Assembly (NCBI GenBank): GCA_947258435.1
Contig: CAMYID010000015.1
Location: 26,203-90,202, forward strand
Direction: 5' to 3'
DNA length: 64,000 nucleotides
DNA from: an uncultured Alphaproteobacteria bacterium
Lineage (GTDB): Bacteria > Pseudomonadota > Alphaproteobacteria > UBA11222
Part shown: positions 1 to 8,461 of the stretch, piece after piece
How the letters are laid out: every line of letters starts with the position of its first letter
Position numbering within the stretch: position 1 is the first letter of the stretch
Program-made: the position numbers and the translations under genes
The notes under the pieces: generated by a model
Seen by the model: the letters and a program-made list of their open reading frames with translations, nothing else
What the model was told of the DNA's origin: nothing
Databases searched by the model: none

Positions 1-1
1 C

Positions 2-736
2 AATGGCGTGTCGGAGGATATGGCACGGCTGATCACGCGCACGCGCGCGACGGCGGTTGCCGCACTCGCTGTCGAGCTTGGCGATGCCGATGCCATGCTG
101 TGCGGCAGCTTCGGGCCTTACGATCTGCATCTTGATATTGTGCGCCGGGTCGTCGGGTTGGCGCCGGGAATTCAGGACTGTTCGGCGCTCAGACTACTGA
201 TCGTGCCGCAGGGGCATGTCTTTATCGCCGATACCAATGTAACATATGATCCGTCAGCTGAGGAAATTGCCGAAATGGCGGTGCTGGCCGCAAAAGAGGT
301 GCAGCGTTTCGGGATGGAGCCGAAAGTGGCGCTTGTCAGCCATTCCAATTTCGGCAGCTATGATACGCCCTCGGCCGACAAGATGCGTGCTGCGTTACGG
401 ATTTTGAAGGAGACGGCCCCCGAACTTGAAGTCGATGGGGAGATGCATGCCGATGCTGCATTGTCGGAACCGGTACGTGAAAAAGTCTTTCCCGGTTCCA
501 CATTGCATGGACGTGCAAATCTTCTGATCATGCCAAATCTCGATTCGGCCAATATCGCCTTTAATCTGGCCAAGGTGATGACGGACGGGTTGAGTGTCGG
601 GCCGATCCTGATCGGGTTGAACAATGCCGTGCATATCGTCACCGATACGGTAACGACGCGCGGGCTTGTCAATATGAGCGCGCTGGCGGTGGTTGACGCG
701 CAAAGCCGGGCCAGCGCCAGCCAGCAGGCTATGTAA
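2..736 (+). CDS. maeB: NADP-dependent malic enzyme, C-terminal part (cut by window edge)
   Basis: Only the last 244 or so residues are visible; the frame is open to the left edge, so the start lies outside the window. The visible part matches the phosphate acetyl/butyryltransferase-like domain that follows the catalytic domains in large bacterial malic enzymes. The run LLIMPNLDSANIAFNLAK and the ending around GPILIGLNNAVHIV are characteristic. In the family the whole protein is about 750 residues and converts malate to pyruvate and CO2 in the cytoplasm; the PTA-like domain is usually regulatory rather than catalytic. A stand-alone phosphotransacetylase is the alternative, but the sequence fits the malic enzyme tail better. 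mgtE follows 32 bases downstream on the same strand. Confidence 0.82.
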   Translation, partial: NGVSEDMARLITRTRATAVAALAVELGDADAMLCGSFGPYDLHLDIVRRVVGLAPGIQDCSALRLLIVPQGHVFIADTNVTYDPSAEEIAEMAVLAAKEVQRFGMEPKVALVSHSNFGSYDTPSADKMRAALRILKETAPELEVDGEMHADAALSEPVREKVFPGSTLHGRANLLIMPNLDSANIAFNLAKVMTDGLSVGPILIGLNNAVHIVTDTVTTRGLVNMSALAVVDAQSRASASQQAM

Positions 737-768
737 TCCAGTGGGCTATGTAATGGAGTGAGTAAAAG

Positions 769-2172
769 GTGCAGGACACCGCCGCCCCCGAACCTGAAGA
801 AGACATCGCAAACGGTACCGATGGCGATGCGGTCTATGCGCTGACGCCGGGGTTCGTGCATGCGGTGATCGATGCGCTCGATGTGGGCGATGAAGAAGCG
901 ATCACCGATCTTGTAACGCCGCTGCATGCTGCCGATATGGCGGATTTGCTGGGGCTGTTGCGCGGTCGCCAGCGTTATCAGCTTCTCGATATCCTTGGCG
1001 CTCGGCTTAATCCCGATGTTCTGCCCGAACTTGACGAGTCCTTGCGCGACAAGGTGGTTGCGGCCCTGCCGGCCCAGGTGCTGGCCGCGGCGATTGCGGC
1101 GCTGGAAACCGATGACTCGGTCTATCTTCTTGAAAACCTGTCGGAAGAGCACAAGGCGGAAATCCTTGACCTGCTGTCCAATGTCGATCGTGCGCCGGTT
1201 GAAAAAGGGCTGAGCTATCCCGAGGATACCGCAGGCCGGCTGATGCGCTCGGAGCTTGTCGCGGTGCCGCCTTTCTGGACGGTGGGGCAGACGATTGACT
1301 ATATGCGCACGGTCGAAGGACTGCCCGATCAGTTCTATGAAATCTTCATTGTCGACCCGACTTTCCATCCGATCGGTACGGTGCCGCTGAGCCGGGTGGC
1401 CTGCTCGCGCCGCCCGGTTCTGATGGGCGATCTCATGGATGAGGAGCAGACATTGATCCCGGTGCTGCTCGATCAGGAGGAGGTTGCGTTTCTGTTTGAC
1501 CGCTACAGCCTCGTTTCAGCGGCGGTGGTTGACGAGAATGAGCGGCTGGTGGGTGTGGTGACGGTCGATGATGTGGTCGAGGTTATCAGCGAGGAAGCGG
1601 AAGAAGATATTCTGAAACTGGGCGGTGTTCAGGAGGCGGAGCTGTCCGATACGGTACTGACTGCGACACGGCGCAGATTTCCCTGGCTGCTTGTCAATCT
1701 GTTTACCGCGATCATTGCCTCGCTTGTTATTGCGCAGTTTGAGGCGACACTGGAGCAGATCGTTGCGTTGGCGATTCTCATGCCGATTGTTGCCAGTATG
1801 GGTGGCAATGCGGGCACCCAGACGCTGACCGTAGCGGTGCGGGCGATTGCAACCAAGGAACTCAACCCCGCAAATGCCTTCCGCGTGGTCCTGCGCGAGA
1901 TTTTCGTTGGTGGAAATAACGGGCTTCTGTTTGCCCTGCTGATGGGGGTGACCGGCTGGATCTGGTTTGGCGATCCCGCGCTTGGCGCGGTATTGGCGAT
2001 TGCGATGGTGATCAATATGCTGGCGGCGGGGCTTGCGGGTATTCTGGCGCCCTTGGCTCTGGATAAACTCAATCTCGATCCGGCAATGGCATCCGGGGTT
2101 GTTGTGACCACGGTGACGGATGTGGTGGGCTTTTTCGCATTTCTGGGGCTCGCCGCGCTGATTTTGCTATAG
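769..2172 (+). CDS. mgtE: Magnesium transporter MgtE
   Basis: A 467-residue protein with GTG start, normal for MgtE. Order of parts: acidic cytoplasmic MgtE_N superhelical domain (about 25-145), two CBS domains (about 148-275), then a membrane domain from about residue 304 with five hydrophobic segments. The signature [15 protein letters not shown] after the second segment lies in the ion pore of the family. MgtE is a homodimeric Mg2+ channel gated by Mg2+ binding between the N and CBS domains. It starts 32 bases after the malic enzyme gene and could be read with it. No Mg2+ riboswitch-like structure is visible in front of it. Confidence 0.95.
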   Translation: MQDTAAPEPEEDIANGTDGDAVYALTPGFVHAVIDALDVGDEEAITDLVTPLHAADMADLLGLLRGRQRYQLLDILGARLNPDVLPELDESLRDKVVAALPAQVLAAAIAALETDDSVYLLENLSEEHKAEILDLLSNVDRAPVEKGLSYPEDTAGRLMRSELVAVPPFWTVGQTIDYMRTVEGLPDQFYEIFIVDPTFHPIGTVPLSRVACSRRPVLMGDLMDEEQTLIPVLLDQEEVAFLFDRYSLVSAAVVDENERLVGVVTVDDVVEVISEEAEEDILKLGGVQEAELSDTVLTATRRRFPWLLVNLFTAIIASLVIAQFEATLEQIVALAILMPIVASMGGNAGTQTLTVAVRAIATKELNPANAFRVVLREIFVGGNNGLLFALLMGVTGWIWFGDPALGAVLAIAMVINMLAAGLAGILAPLALDKLNLDPAMASGVVVTTVTDVVGFFAFLGLAALILL

Positions 2173-2225
2173 CAGGCAGGCCGCGTCGCCACACAAGACA
2201 GAATTACAGGGAAGGAAGCGCCGAT

Positions 2226-3386
2226 ATGCTGACGCCGTTCAATTTCGGTTTGGGCGAAACGATTGAAATGCTGCGGGATTCTGTTGCGGCCTTTACGGCC
2301 GATGAGATTACGCCGCGTGCCGCGGAAATCGACCGCAGCAATGAATTTCCCCGCGATCTCTGGCCGAAGCTGGGGGCGCTTGGTCTGCTTGGTGTAACGG
2401 TCGAGGAAGAGTTTGGCGGGGCGGGAATGGGCTATCTTGCCCATGTCGTCGCGATGGAGGAGATCAGCCGCGGGTCGGCCAGCGTCGGACTTTCCTATGG
2501 CGCGCACTCCAATCTGTGCGTCAATCAGATCCGCCGGGTCGGCACAAGCGAGCAGAAGCATCGCTATCTGCCCAGGCTGATAAGCGGTGAACATGTCGGC
2601 TCACTGGCGATGAGTGAGACGGAGGCGGGGTCTGATGTCGTCTCGATGCGGTTGCGCGCCGACAAGAAGGGGGATCGCTATATTCTGAACGGGAACAAAT
2701 TCTGGATTACCAATGCGCCCGATGCGGATGTGTTTGTGATCTACGGCAAGACCGACCCTGAAGGCGGCCCGCGCGGTATCACCGCCTTTATCGTTGAGCG
2801 GGGGTTCAGCGGCTTTTCCACGGCCCCGAAACTCGACAAGCTGGGGATGCGCGGCTCGGGCACCTGCGAGTTGATTTTTCAGGATTGCGAGGTGCCGGAA
2901 GAAAATATCCTTGGTGGTATCGGCAAGGGTGTCAATGTTCTGATGAGCGGCCTTGATTATGAGCGCGCGGTGCTGGCAGCCGGGCCTGTGGGGATCATGC
3001 AGGCATGCATGGATGCCGTGATGCCTTATATGCATGAACGCAAGCAGTTCGGGGCACCGATCGGCACGTTTCAGCTTATGCAGGGCAAGCTTGCGGATAT
3101 GTATACGACCATGAATGCCTGCCGCGCCTATGTTTACGCGGTGGCACAAGCCTGCGACCGGGGTGAGACGACGCGAAAGGATGCCGCCGGCGCGATCTTG
3201 TATGCGGCGGAAAAGGCAACCTGGATGGCACTGGAGGCGGTGCAGGCTTTGGGGGGAAATGGCTATATCAATGACTATCCCACCGGCCGGTTGTTGCGCG
3301 ATGCAAAGCTTTATGAGATCGGCGCGGGCACGAGCGAAATTCGCCGCTGGCTGATCGGGCGCGAATTGTTCGACGAAACCGCCTAG
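2226..3386 (+). CDS. ivd: Isovaleryl-CoA dehydrogenase
   Basis: A 386-residue acyl-CoA dehydrogenase with the usual N-terminal helical, beta and C-terminal helical domains. Glu246, in [13 protein letters not shown], sits where isovaleryl-CoA dehydrogenases carry their catalytic base. At the usual medium-chain position near the C terminus there is instead Ala367 ([12 protein letters not shown]), as in true IVDs. FAD-contact motifs such as [10 protein letters not shown] and WITNAP are present. It would oxidise isovaleryl-CoA to 3-methylcrotonyl-CoA in leucine breakdown and pass electrons to ETF; an ETF-ubiquinone oxidoreductase is encoded at 52.1 kb. The usual mccB/mccA carboxylase genes are not next to it. 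It lies 53 bases after mgtE. Confidence 0.92.
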   Translation: MLTPFNFGLGETIEMLRDSVAAFTADEITPRAAEIDRSNEFPRDLWPKLGALGLLGVTVEEEFGGAGMGYLAHVVAMEEISRGSASVGLSYGAHSNLCVNQIRRVGTSEQKHRYLPRLISGEHVGSLAMSETEAGSDVVSMRLRADKKGDRYILNGNKFWITNAPDADVFVIYGKTDPEGGPRGITAFIVERGFSGFSTAPKLDKLGMRGSGTCELIFQDCEVPEENILGGIGKGVNVLMSGLDYERAVLAAGPVGIMQACMDAVMPYMHERKQFGAPIGTFQLMQGKLADMYTTMNACRAYVYAVAQACDRGETTRKDAAGAILYAAEKATWMALEAVQALGGNGYINDYPTGRLLRDAKLYEIGAGTSEIRRWLIGRELFDETA

Positions 3387-3486
3387 AGCCGCCTGAACCG
3401 GCCGAGCCGGGGAGGCTTTGCCCCGATAGTCAGGGGTAACGGTTCGTGCGGTGGCGACCAGGCGATAGCCCGTCGCCGCGATGTGG

Positions 3487-4209
3487 CTAGGGATTTGGCA
3501 GTGCGCTCAGTTTCACTTCCTGCGCGAACAGATAGCCCGTGCCGCGTACGGTCTTGATAATTGTGGGGCTTTTTGCGTCAGGTTCGATTTTGCGCCTGAG
3601 CCGGCCGATTTGGACATCGATGCTGCGATCGAACGGGTCGGCTGTCCGGTTGTGAAGAAAGTCCATGATCTGATCGCGGCTCAGTACCCGGCGCGGATGG
3701 GTAACCAGAATATGCAGCAAGTTGAACTCCCCTGTCGTCAGCGGCATCGGTTCGCCATCAGGGGCGGTCAGTTCGCGTGATTCGAGGTTAAGCGTCCAGC
3801 CGCAGAATTCCGCCATGTTCGGATTGCCCGTCTCGCGGCTTTGACCACGTCGCAGAACGCTTCGGATGCGGGCGATCAGTTCATGGACATGGAAAGGTTT
3901 GGCAAGATAGTCATCGGCGCCGGATTCAAGCCCCAGGATACGCTCGATCGGTTCCCCCTTGCCCGACAGGATGATGACGCAGATATCGCTCTGAGCCGAA
4001 AGGCGGCGCATTTCATCAAGCCCGTTCCCATCGGGCAGCATGATATCCAGTACGACAAGATTAACCGGTGTTCGGGTCATGACTTGCCGCATCTCGGATG
4101 TGTTATTTGCCGTCGTTACCTTATAGCCTTCACGCGTCAGCGCGGCTTCAACCAACTCGCAAATATCTTCATCATCATCGACAACAAGTATGTGGGCGTT
4201 GTCAGTCAC
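3487..4209 (-). CDS. OmpR/PhoB-family response regulator (orphan)
   Basis: A 240-residue two-domain regulator. The receiver domain shows the acidic pocket D11-D13, phospho-acceptor D55 (VVLDIMLPDG), Ser82 and K104 (AKPF). A winged-helix DNA-binding domain follows, ending in the family pattern TVRGTGYLF. I place the start at GTG 4209, five residues before the first beta strand; ATG 4224 or 4233 would add 5 or 8 residues. A G-rich stretch just upstream of 4209 could serve as the ribosome site, though its spacing is tight. No histidine kinase gene is nearby, so its signal is unknown. The gene is convergent with ivd. Confidence 0.93.
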   Translation of the reverse strand: MTDNAHILVVDDDEDICELVEAALTREGYKVTTANNTSEMRQVMTRTPVNLVVLDIMLPDGNGLDEMRRLSAQSDICVIILSGKGEPIERILGLESGADDYLAKPFHVHELIARIRSVLRRGQSRETGNPNMAEFCGWTLNLESRELTAPDGEPMPLTTGEFNLLHILVTHPRRVLSRDQIMDFLHNRTADPFDRSIDVQIGRLRRKIEPDAKSPTIIKTVRGTGYLFAQEVKLSALPNP

Positions 4210-4464
4210 ACTCCCCCTACCCATACAAGGCAATTATTTCTACCGTACCCAACCCGGACCCAGTGTAACAAAAAAAAAGATAATCGAACGCCTAAAATAG
4301 CCGCGGTCCCATTTTTCACCACGCACGTTGTGGTAATGCAATATGTCGAATTTGTTACAATTTGATACATCCGCGACATCGTCCGGTTGCATTGACCTGC
4401 CATATTAAGGATCAACGGCGCGCGGTTTTTAACACCCTAGGTACCCCCCAACCGCACGCTGGCT
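4210..4464. other. Non-coding region upstream of the regulator gene
   Basis: This part of the 392-base gap between the regulator gene and gmhB has no convincing reading frame. It is locally AT-rich around 4260-4380 and must hold the regulator's promoter on the minus strand. On the plus strand a TTGACC at 4392-4397 and a TTTAAC at 4428-4433 are possible promoter pieces for the hairpin RNA just downstream. Their spacing does not make a clean sigma-70 promoter, so I do not assign one. Confidence 0.4.
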
Positions 4465-4550
4465 GGCGAAAGTCCCCCCCGTTTCGCCATGCATAAAAGG
4501 CCCGGTTCAGACGTCCTCCCCCAGAGTTGTCCTGAACCGGGCCGTTTTAT
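4465..4550 (+). ncRNA. Candidate small RNA with C-rich hairpin loops (anti-Shine-Dalgarno-like)
   Basis: Two adjacent hairpins are visible. The first has a 7-bp stem, GGCGAAA (4465-4471) with TTTCGCC (4482-4488), around a loop containing CCCCCCC. The second has a perfect 12-bp stem, GGCCCGGTTCAG (4499-4510) with CTGAACCGGGCC (4532-4543), around a loop with TCCTCCCCC, and ends in GTTTTAT, which resembles an intrinsic terminator. Paired hairpins with CCUCC-containing loops are known from alphaproteobacterial small RNAs of the CcsR/'cuckoo' and alpha-r14 type; membership here is inference from shape. The 5' end is unknown. The alternative is only a bidirectional terminator for gmhB, since the minus strand also reads TTTTATGC after the stem. 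Confidence 0.45.
4499..4550. terminator. Strong hairpin with T-tract, possibly bidirectional
   Basis: A perfect 12-bp inverted repeat (4499-4510 and 4532-4543) is flanked by GTTTTAT on the right and by ATAAAA, read as TTTTAT on the minus strand, on the left. It lies 52 bases past the end of gmhB (minus strand) and would end that transcript. It may also be the 3' end of a plus-strand small RNA. Confidence 0.65.
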
Positions 4551-4601
4551 GTTCCCGCCGGTATTCCATGTTCCCGCAAATATGGGACGCAGATCTGCCG
4601 C

Positions 4602-5183
4602 TCACGGGCCACCCACTTCTTTCTGCCGATTCGTAAAACAGGTCAGGAACCGGGCGACTTCGGCATGATCGGAAAAAATCCTGTCCGCCTTGCTGCGAAT
4701 ATCGCGCTTGTTCGAAAACCGGATGGCGAGCGGCAAACAGGCATTATGCGCCGCTTCAATATCGCTTTCCTTGTCTCCGATCAGCACACTCCTGCCTAGA
4801 TCGACAGCAAGCTCCTCACGCGCTTGCAGCAGCATGCCTGGCGCGGGTTTGCGCAGGGGGGATTTTTTCCGGTAGGGGCCGATGCCATCGGGATGGAAGG
4901 GACAGTAATATACCGCATCAAGCGGGACGCCGGCCGTGATAAACGCTTCGCGCATCCAGGCGGTGAGCTGGTGGAAATCTTCCTCGGTATAAAAGCCGCG
5001 GCCGATACCGCTTTGATTTGTGACGACAATCAGTTTGTAATCCAGATCCCGCGCGGTCGCGCATAAATCGAAAATGCCATCGATAAAACGGAAATCCGCA
5101 ATCTTGTGGATATATCCCGCATCGTGATTGATGACGCCGTCACGATCGAGAAACAGGGCGGCTTTGCATTCTGTTTCGTTCAT
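4602..5183 (-). CDS. gmhB: D-glycero-manno-heptose 1,7-bisphosphate phosphatase (GmhB-like HAD)
   Basis: A 193-residue HAD-family phosphatase of normal GmhB length. Motif I is LFLDRDGVIN with nucleophile D13 and acid/base D15. Motif II is VVTNQSG, followed by GRGFYTEEDF, and the final acidic motif is IGDKESDIEAA. GmhB removes the 7-phosphate in making ADP-heptose for lipopolysaccharide. E. coli GmhB binds zinc with a C-x-H pair and a C-x-C pair. Here the first pair is kept (CPFHPDG), but the second is replaced by SPL in KKSPLRKPAPGM, so this zinc site is probably lost. No other heptose genes are in the window. The related histidinol-phosphatase domain is a less likely reading. Confidence 0.82.
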   Translation of the reverse strand: MNETECKAALFLDRDGVINHDAGYIHKIADFRFIDGIFDLCATARDLDYKLIVVTNQSGIGRGFYTEEDFHQLTAWMREAFITAGVPLDAVYYCPFHPDGIGPYRKKSPLRKPAPGMLLQAREELAVDLGRSVLIGDKESDIEAAHNACLPLAIRFSNKRDIRSKADRIFSDHAEVARFLTCFTNRQKEVGGP

Positions 5184-5346
5184 GATCTGATTGCTGTGCC
5201 GGGTCCGATTAAAGCTGTGCTGGCGGTCATAAGGCGGTGACTGTTATGTCTGGCCTTTTGCCGCCCCGATTGTGCTGATCGGCGGATATCATAACCTTCC
5301 AGGGCTGATAGGGTCTGCGATGATATCGGTCGATGTGCCCCATTCC

Positions 5347-6012
5347 TCAGTCGCAGGCAAATAAACAGGCGCGTTTGCCGCCCGATGTCGGTTCACCATT
5401 TTCGATTGCTTCCTGAATGCGCTCCTCTGTCCAGAATTCGGTTCTGGCGGCCTGATCGGGGCGGTCCTGCTGACTGACAATGGACGAGAACATATCCTCC
5501 GTCTGGGGTGTTTGCTGCGTGCCGCCGGTCTGGGTGCTGCCGGTCTGCGGGGCGACTGTCCGGGGTGCGGACATCCGAGCGTCAGGGGCCGCTTGGGCAG
5601 GGACGTGCTGCGGCGGAGATGCCGCAACAGCGGATGTGCTTGCGACAGACGGTTCAGCTTTTACGATGTCGGGTGCCCCGGGGGATGCATCAGTTCGGGT
5701 TGGGGGCGGGGCCGGCATTGTTTTTGCGCCGCCGCCGATCTGGATTTCGCCAGACTGGATTTTGTCAATTGTCGCCATTTCCTCATCGATCCGGGCATCA
5801 ACATAGGCACCCAGCTCCCGCACCCGGTCCATGAAAAGCCCTGCAATGCTGCCATCTGCCGCCCCTTCGCCCAGTCCCGAAAGCCCGTCTTCGGTCCAAC
5901 GGTTCTGCACTTCATGAAACAATACATCGGCCTTTTCACCTGGCGCGGCAATGAACGCCCCGATCAGTGCGACAAAGATAAATGCCAGAAACCACAAGAA
6001 ACGCCGCATCAC
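5347..6012 (-). CDS. Hypothetical membrane-anchored protein with disordered middle
   Basis: I do not recognise this 221-residue protein. Residues 4-23 form one hydrophobic segment after two arginines (MMRRF), so it is likely an uncleaved anchor or signal peptide. About 70 residues of ordinary composition follow, then a long Pro/Ala/Thr/Gln-rich, probably disordered stretch (about 95-170). A short charged helix-like part (TEERIQEAIENGEP) leads to an unusual Cys-containing end, CLFACD. It is on the same strand as, and 163 bases upstream of, gmhB. Reading frame and composition support a real gene, but nothing visible indicates function. Confidence 0.6.
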   Translation of the reverse strand: MMRRFLWFLAFIFVALIGAFIAAPGEKADVLFHEVQNRWTEDGLSGLGEGAADGSIAGLFMDRVRELGAYVDARIDEEMATIDKIQSGEIQIGGGAKTMPAPPPTRTDASPGAPDIVKAEPSVASTSAVAASPPQHVPAQAAPDARMSAPRTVAPQTGSTQTGGTQQTPQTEDMFSSIVSQQDRPDQAARTEFWTEERIQEAIENGEPTSGGKRACLFACD

Positions 6013-6104
6013 GATGGTCCTTTCCAGAGAAACGGTGTCATGACAGCATATAGGCAGCGGCAGACAGGGGACAAGCGGGCAGCATTGCGCACCGGCTGCG
6101 GATT

Positions 6105-6575
6105 TCAGGGGTCAATGGTGATGATATGGTCGGGCAGCGTGGCCTCGGGCACCTCGGATTCTGTGCTGGCAATTCCCGTCACAGACTTGCCAAGCCGGTG
6201 AACCATCTGCCGGTCGCCACAAATCAGGTGATGCCAGTCCGGCAGCGATTGTCCCTCCGCACGCAGCCGGTAAGCACAACTTTGCGGTAACCACCCCTTG
6301 ACCTGGGCGATATTGTCAGGGGTCAGGACGACGCAGTCGGGCATGCGCCGGGCGCGGTTCGCATAGTCTCCGCAGCGGCAAGCGCCGATATCGAGCAGCG
6401 CACAACCCACATCGGTATAGTGGATTGTACCGTCATCTTCGTCTTCAAGCTTGACCAGACAGCATTTTCCACAGCCATCGCACAGCGCCTCCCACTGGTC
6501 GCGTGTGAGGGCATCAAGCGGCTGGCTTTCCCAAAAGGGGGTGTCGCCCCCGGGCGGGTCTGATATCCTGGACAT
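6105..6575 (-). CDS. YcgN-family cysteine cluster protein (UPF0260)
   Basis: A 156-residue protein of the YcgN/UPF0260 family, recognised from the N-terminal FWESQPLDALTRDQWEALC followed by DGCGKCC. Further cysteines occur in GCALLDIGACRCGDY, PDCVVLTP, SCAYRL and ICGD. The family is thought to hold a metal or iron-sulfur centre in its conserved cysteines, but no activity is established. It is divergent from the alpha/beta hydrolase gene with only 37 bases between start codons, so the two promoters must overlap each other or the coding ends, unless the true start is internal. Confidence 0.85.
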   Translation of the reverse strand: MSRISDPPGGDTPFWESQPLDALTRDQWEALCDGCGKCCLVKLEDEDDGTIHYTDVGCALLDIGACRCGDYANRARRMPDCVVLTPDNIAQVKGWLPQSCAYRLRAEGQSLPDWHHLICGDRQMVHRLGKSVTGIASTESEVPEATLPDHIITIDP

Positions 6576-6612
6576 ATATGGATGCCTAGCATGTCAGGAC
6601 GGATCCTGCATT

Positions 6613-7446
6613 ATGCCTTTTGTTTCGCTAAAGGATATCACGCTTTATTACGAATTGGCGGGTAGCGGTCCAAAGCTGTTGTTTATCAATGGCACAGGTG
6701 GGGATCTGCGCGCCAAACCGAATATATTCCATTCCCCGTTGGCGCGCGAATTCACCCTGCTTGCCCATGATCAGCGGGGTCTGGGCCAGTCGGACAAGCC
6801 TGGCCAGGACTACCGGATGGAAGATTACGCAGACGATGCGGCAGCCCTGATGAGCGCGGTCGGTTGGGAGCGCGCCCATGTGCTGGGCGTATCCTTTGGC
6901 GGTATGGTCGCGCAGCATCTGGCGCTTCGCCACCCCGAGAAGGTCGGGCGACTGGTTCTGGCCTGCACATCGGCAGGGGGAGCGGGCGGAGCTTCCTATC
7001 CCCTGCACACGCTTCAGCATATGACGGCTGAGCAGCGGGCCCGGTTTCTCGTGCCGATCAACGATACCCGCCACGACGCGGCCTGGCAGGCGGCCCATCC
7101 CGATACGCTGCGGCAGATGATCGGTTTCCGGCTCGCCATGGGTGAGCTGTCGCGTGACGATCCGTTGGCGGCTGGTGGCGCGGCGCGGCAGCTGGCCGCG
7201 CGGGCGGATCACGATACCTTTGAGCGGCTGCAGCGGATCAGTTGCCCTGTGTTTTTGTGCGGCGGCCGGTATGACGGGCTGGCGCGGCCTGAAAATATGA
7301 CCGCAATGGCAGCCCGTCTTCCCGATGCGCAGTTGCGTTTCTTTGAAGGGGGACATCTGTTCCTGCTGCAGGATGCTACCGCCTATCCCGCGATTGCCGA
7401 ATTCCTGCGCGAAGACGCGCGCCCGCAGACAAGCGCGGCCACGTGA
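6613..7446 (+). CDS. Alpha/beta hydrolase
   Basis: A 277-residue alpha/beta hydrolase with the triad visible: nucleophile Ser in GVSFGGM, Asp in GGRYDGLA, and His in GGHLFLLQD. The oxyanion-hole region reads FINGTGGD. I start it at ATG 6613 because the family homology begins at once (MPFVSLKDITLYYELAG); the open frame further upstream only overlaps the YcgN gene. The fold covers esterases, 3-oxoadipate enol-lactonases and other hydrolases. The substrate cannot be told from sequence. Its TGA overlaps the ATG of the VOC gene, so the two are translationally coupled. Confidence 0.9.
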   Translation: MPFVSLKDITLYYELAGSGPKLLFINGTGGDLRAKPNIFHSPLAREFTLLAHDQRGLGQSDKPGQDYRMEDYADDAAALMSAVGWERAHVLGVSFGGMVAQHLALRHPEKVGRLVLACTSAGGAGGASYPLHTLQHMTAEQRARFLVPINDTRHDAAWQAAHPDTLRQMIGFRLAMGELSRDDPLAAGGAARQLAARADHDTFERLQRISCPVFLCGGRYDGLARPENMTAMAARLPDAQLRFFEGGHLFLLQDATAYPAIAEFLREDARPQTSAAT

Positions 7447-7883
7447 TGGAGGACAGGGGCGATAATCGGGCCGGGCCGTTCCGCCCGCTTGGCATCGACC
7501 ATGTGGTGGTCCGGGTCCGGGATATGGAACGCTCCATCGACTTTTACGGCAATGTGCTTGGCTGTGTGCCCGAAAGGCGGGTAGATGATCTTGGACTTGT
7601 GCAATTGCGCGCTGGCGCTGCGCTTGTCGATCTGGTGGATATCGCAAAGCCGCTTGGCCAGGCGGGCGGCGCCCCGCCGGGGAAGGAGGCGCGCAATATG
7701 GATCATTTTGCCCTGCGCATCGAGCCGTTCGATGTGGCGGCGATTACCGCTCACCTGCGCGCGCAGGGGGTAGCGCCGGCTGTGCCCGCGCGCCGCTATG
7801 GGGCGGAAGGGATGGGGCTGTCCATTTATATCCACGATCCGGACGGCAATGTGGTGGAGCTTAAAGGCCCGCCTGAGGCGTGA
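7446..7883 (+). CDS. VOC-family (glyoxalase/dioxygenase fold) protein
   Basis: A 145-residue vicinal-oxygen-chelate protein made of two beta-alpha-beta-beta-beta halves. Likely metal ligands are the His of IDHVVVRV, the His of MDHFALRI and the Glu of GNVVELKGP. FYGNVLGC is the usual first-half helix. Members include glyoxalase I, extradiol dioxygenases and epimerases; this one is closest in look to small virulence- or lactoylglutathione-lyase-like VOC proteins of unknown substrate. ATG 7446 overlaps the stop of the hydrolase gene (TGATG), so the pair probably forms one operon and one pathway. Confidence 0.85.
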   Translation: MEDRGDNRAGPFRPLGIDHVVVRVRDMERSIDFYGNVLGCVPERRVDDLGLVQLRAGAALVDLVDIAKPLGQAGGAPPGKEARNMDHFALRIEPFDVAAITAHLRAQGVAPAVPARRYGAEGMGLSIYIHDPDGNVVELKGPPEA

Positions 7884-7892
7884 GGTGGCTGA

Positions 7893-8378
7893 TCAGCCGC
7901 TTATCAACTGTTGCTGCCAGAGTCTTTCCGCCGCCTTGCGGGCAAACCGCAAGGTCACAGCCTTGCGCCGGGCTGCGCTGATCCGCGCTTCGGGTGCAGC
8001 ACGCAATTCGGCCCCGCCAAACTGATCCGCGATAATAAGGCCCTGATCTGTCGGCAGAATATCGCGCGGAAATTGTTCGGGTACGGCAAAAAAGAACCGG
8101 TCGCAGAAATCGAGATAGTCAGGCCATTTGCCATCGGCACGGAAATCAGCGACCGAGACCTTGATTTCCACCAGGACGACTTCGCCTTTGCGCGACAGCC
8201 CGGCAATATCTGCGCGTCGTCCATTGGCCAGGGTGAATTCACGTAGTGTGGAAAGCCCCATCTGCCGCAATAGCCGCTCCACTCCCTGCGCGACCGCGCT
8301 GGTCAGTTCCGCAGCGGCAGGATCTGCCATGCCGTCGCCTGCGGCGGGGGATGAGGGATAATTCTGATTTTCTGTCAT
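7893..8378 (-). CDS. mmcB: MmcB family DNA repair protein
   Basis: A 161-residue protein starting at ATG 8378 (MTENQNYP). It carries a PD-(D/E)xK nuclease-like core: Asp in GRRADIAGL, then the E-x-K of VLVEIKVSVADF, followed by DGKWPDYLDFCDRFFFAVP, which is diagnostic of MmcB/DUF1052. In Caulobacter, mmcB is a DNA-damage-induced gene; its biochemical role is not settled. No alphaproteobacterial SOS box (GTTC-N7-GTTC) is visible in the 83-base gap to the divergent neighbour, so control by LexA is not supported here. It ends 9 bases from the VOC gene, convergently. Confidence 0.9.
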   Translation of the reverse strand: MTENQNYPSSPAAGDGMADPAAAELTSAVAQGVERLLRQMGLSTLREFTLANGRRADIAGLSRKGEVVLVEIKVSVADFRADGKWPDYLDFCDRFFFAVPEQFPRDILPTDQGLIIADQFGGAELRAAPEARISAARRKAVTLRFARKAAERLWQQQLISG

Positions 8379-8461
8379 AATTTTCTTGCTGCGGCGATCG
8401 GCACCATGTTTCAATTTGTTCGCCAAAACTATAAGCGAAGCATCGAATGGGGGGAAATGCG

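Noticed and set aside
358..1368. A 336-codon antisense frame across the malic enzyme end and mgtE
   Set aside because: It crosses two confident genes on the other strand and shows no family features.
8379..8461. SOS (LexA) box before mmcB
   Set aside because: A GTTC is present but no second GTTC follows at the 7-base spacing used in alphaproteobacteria.
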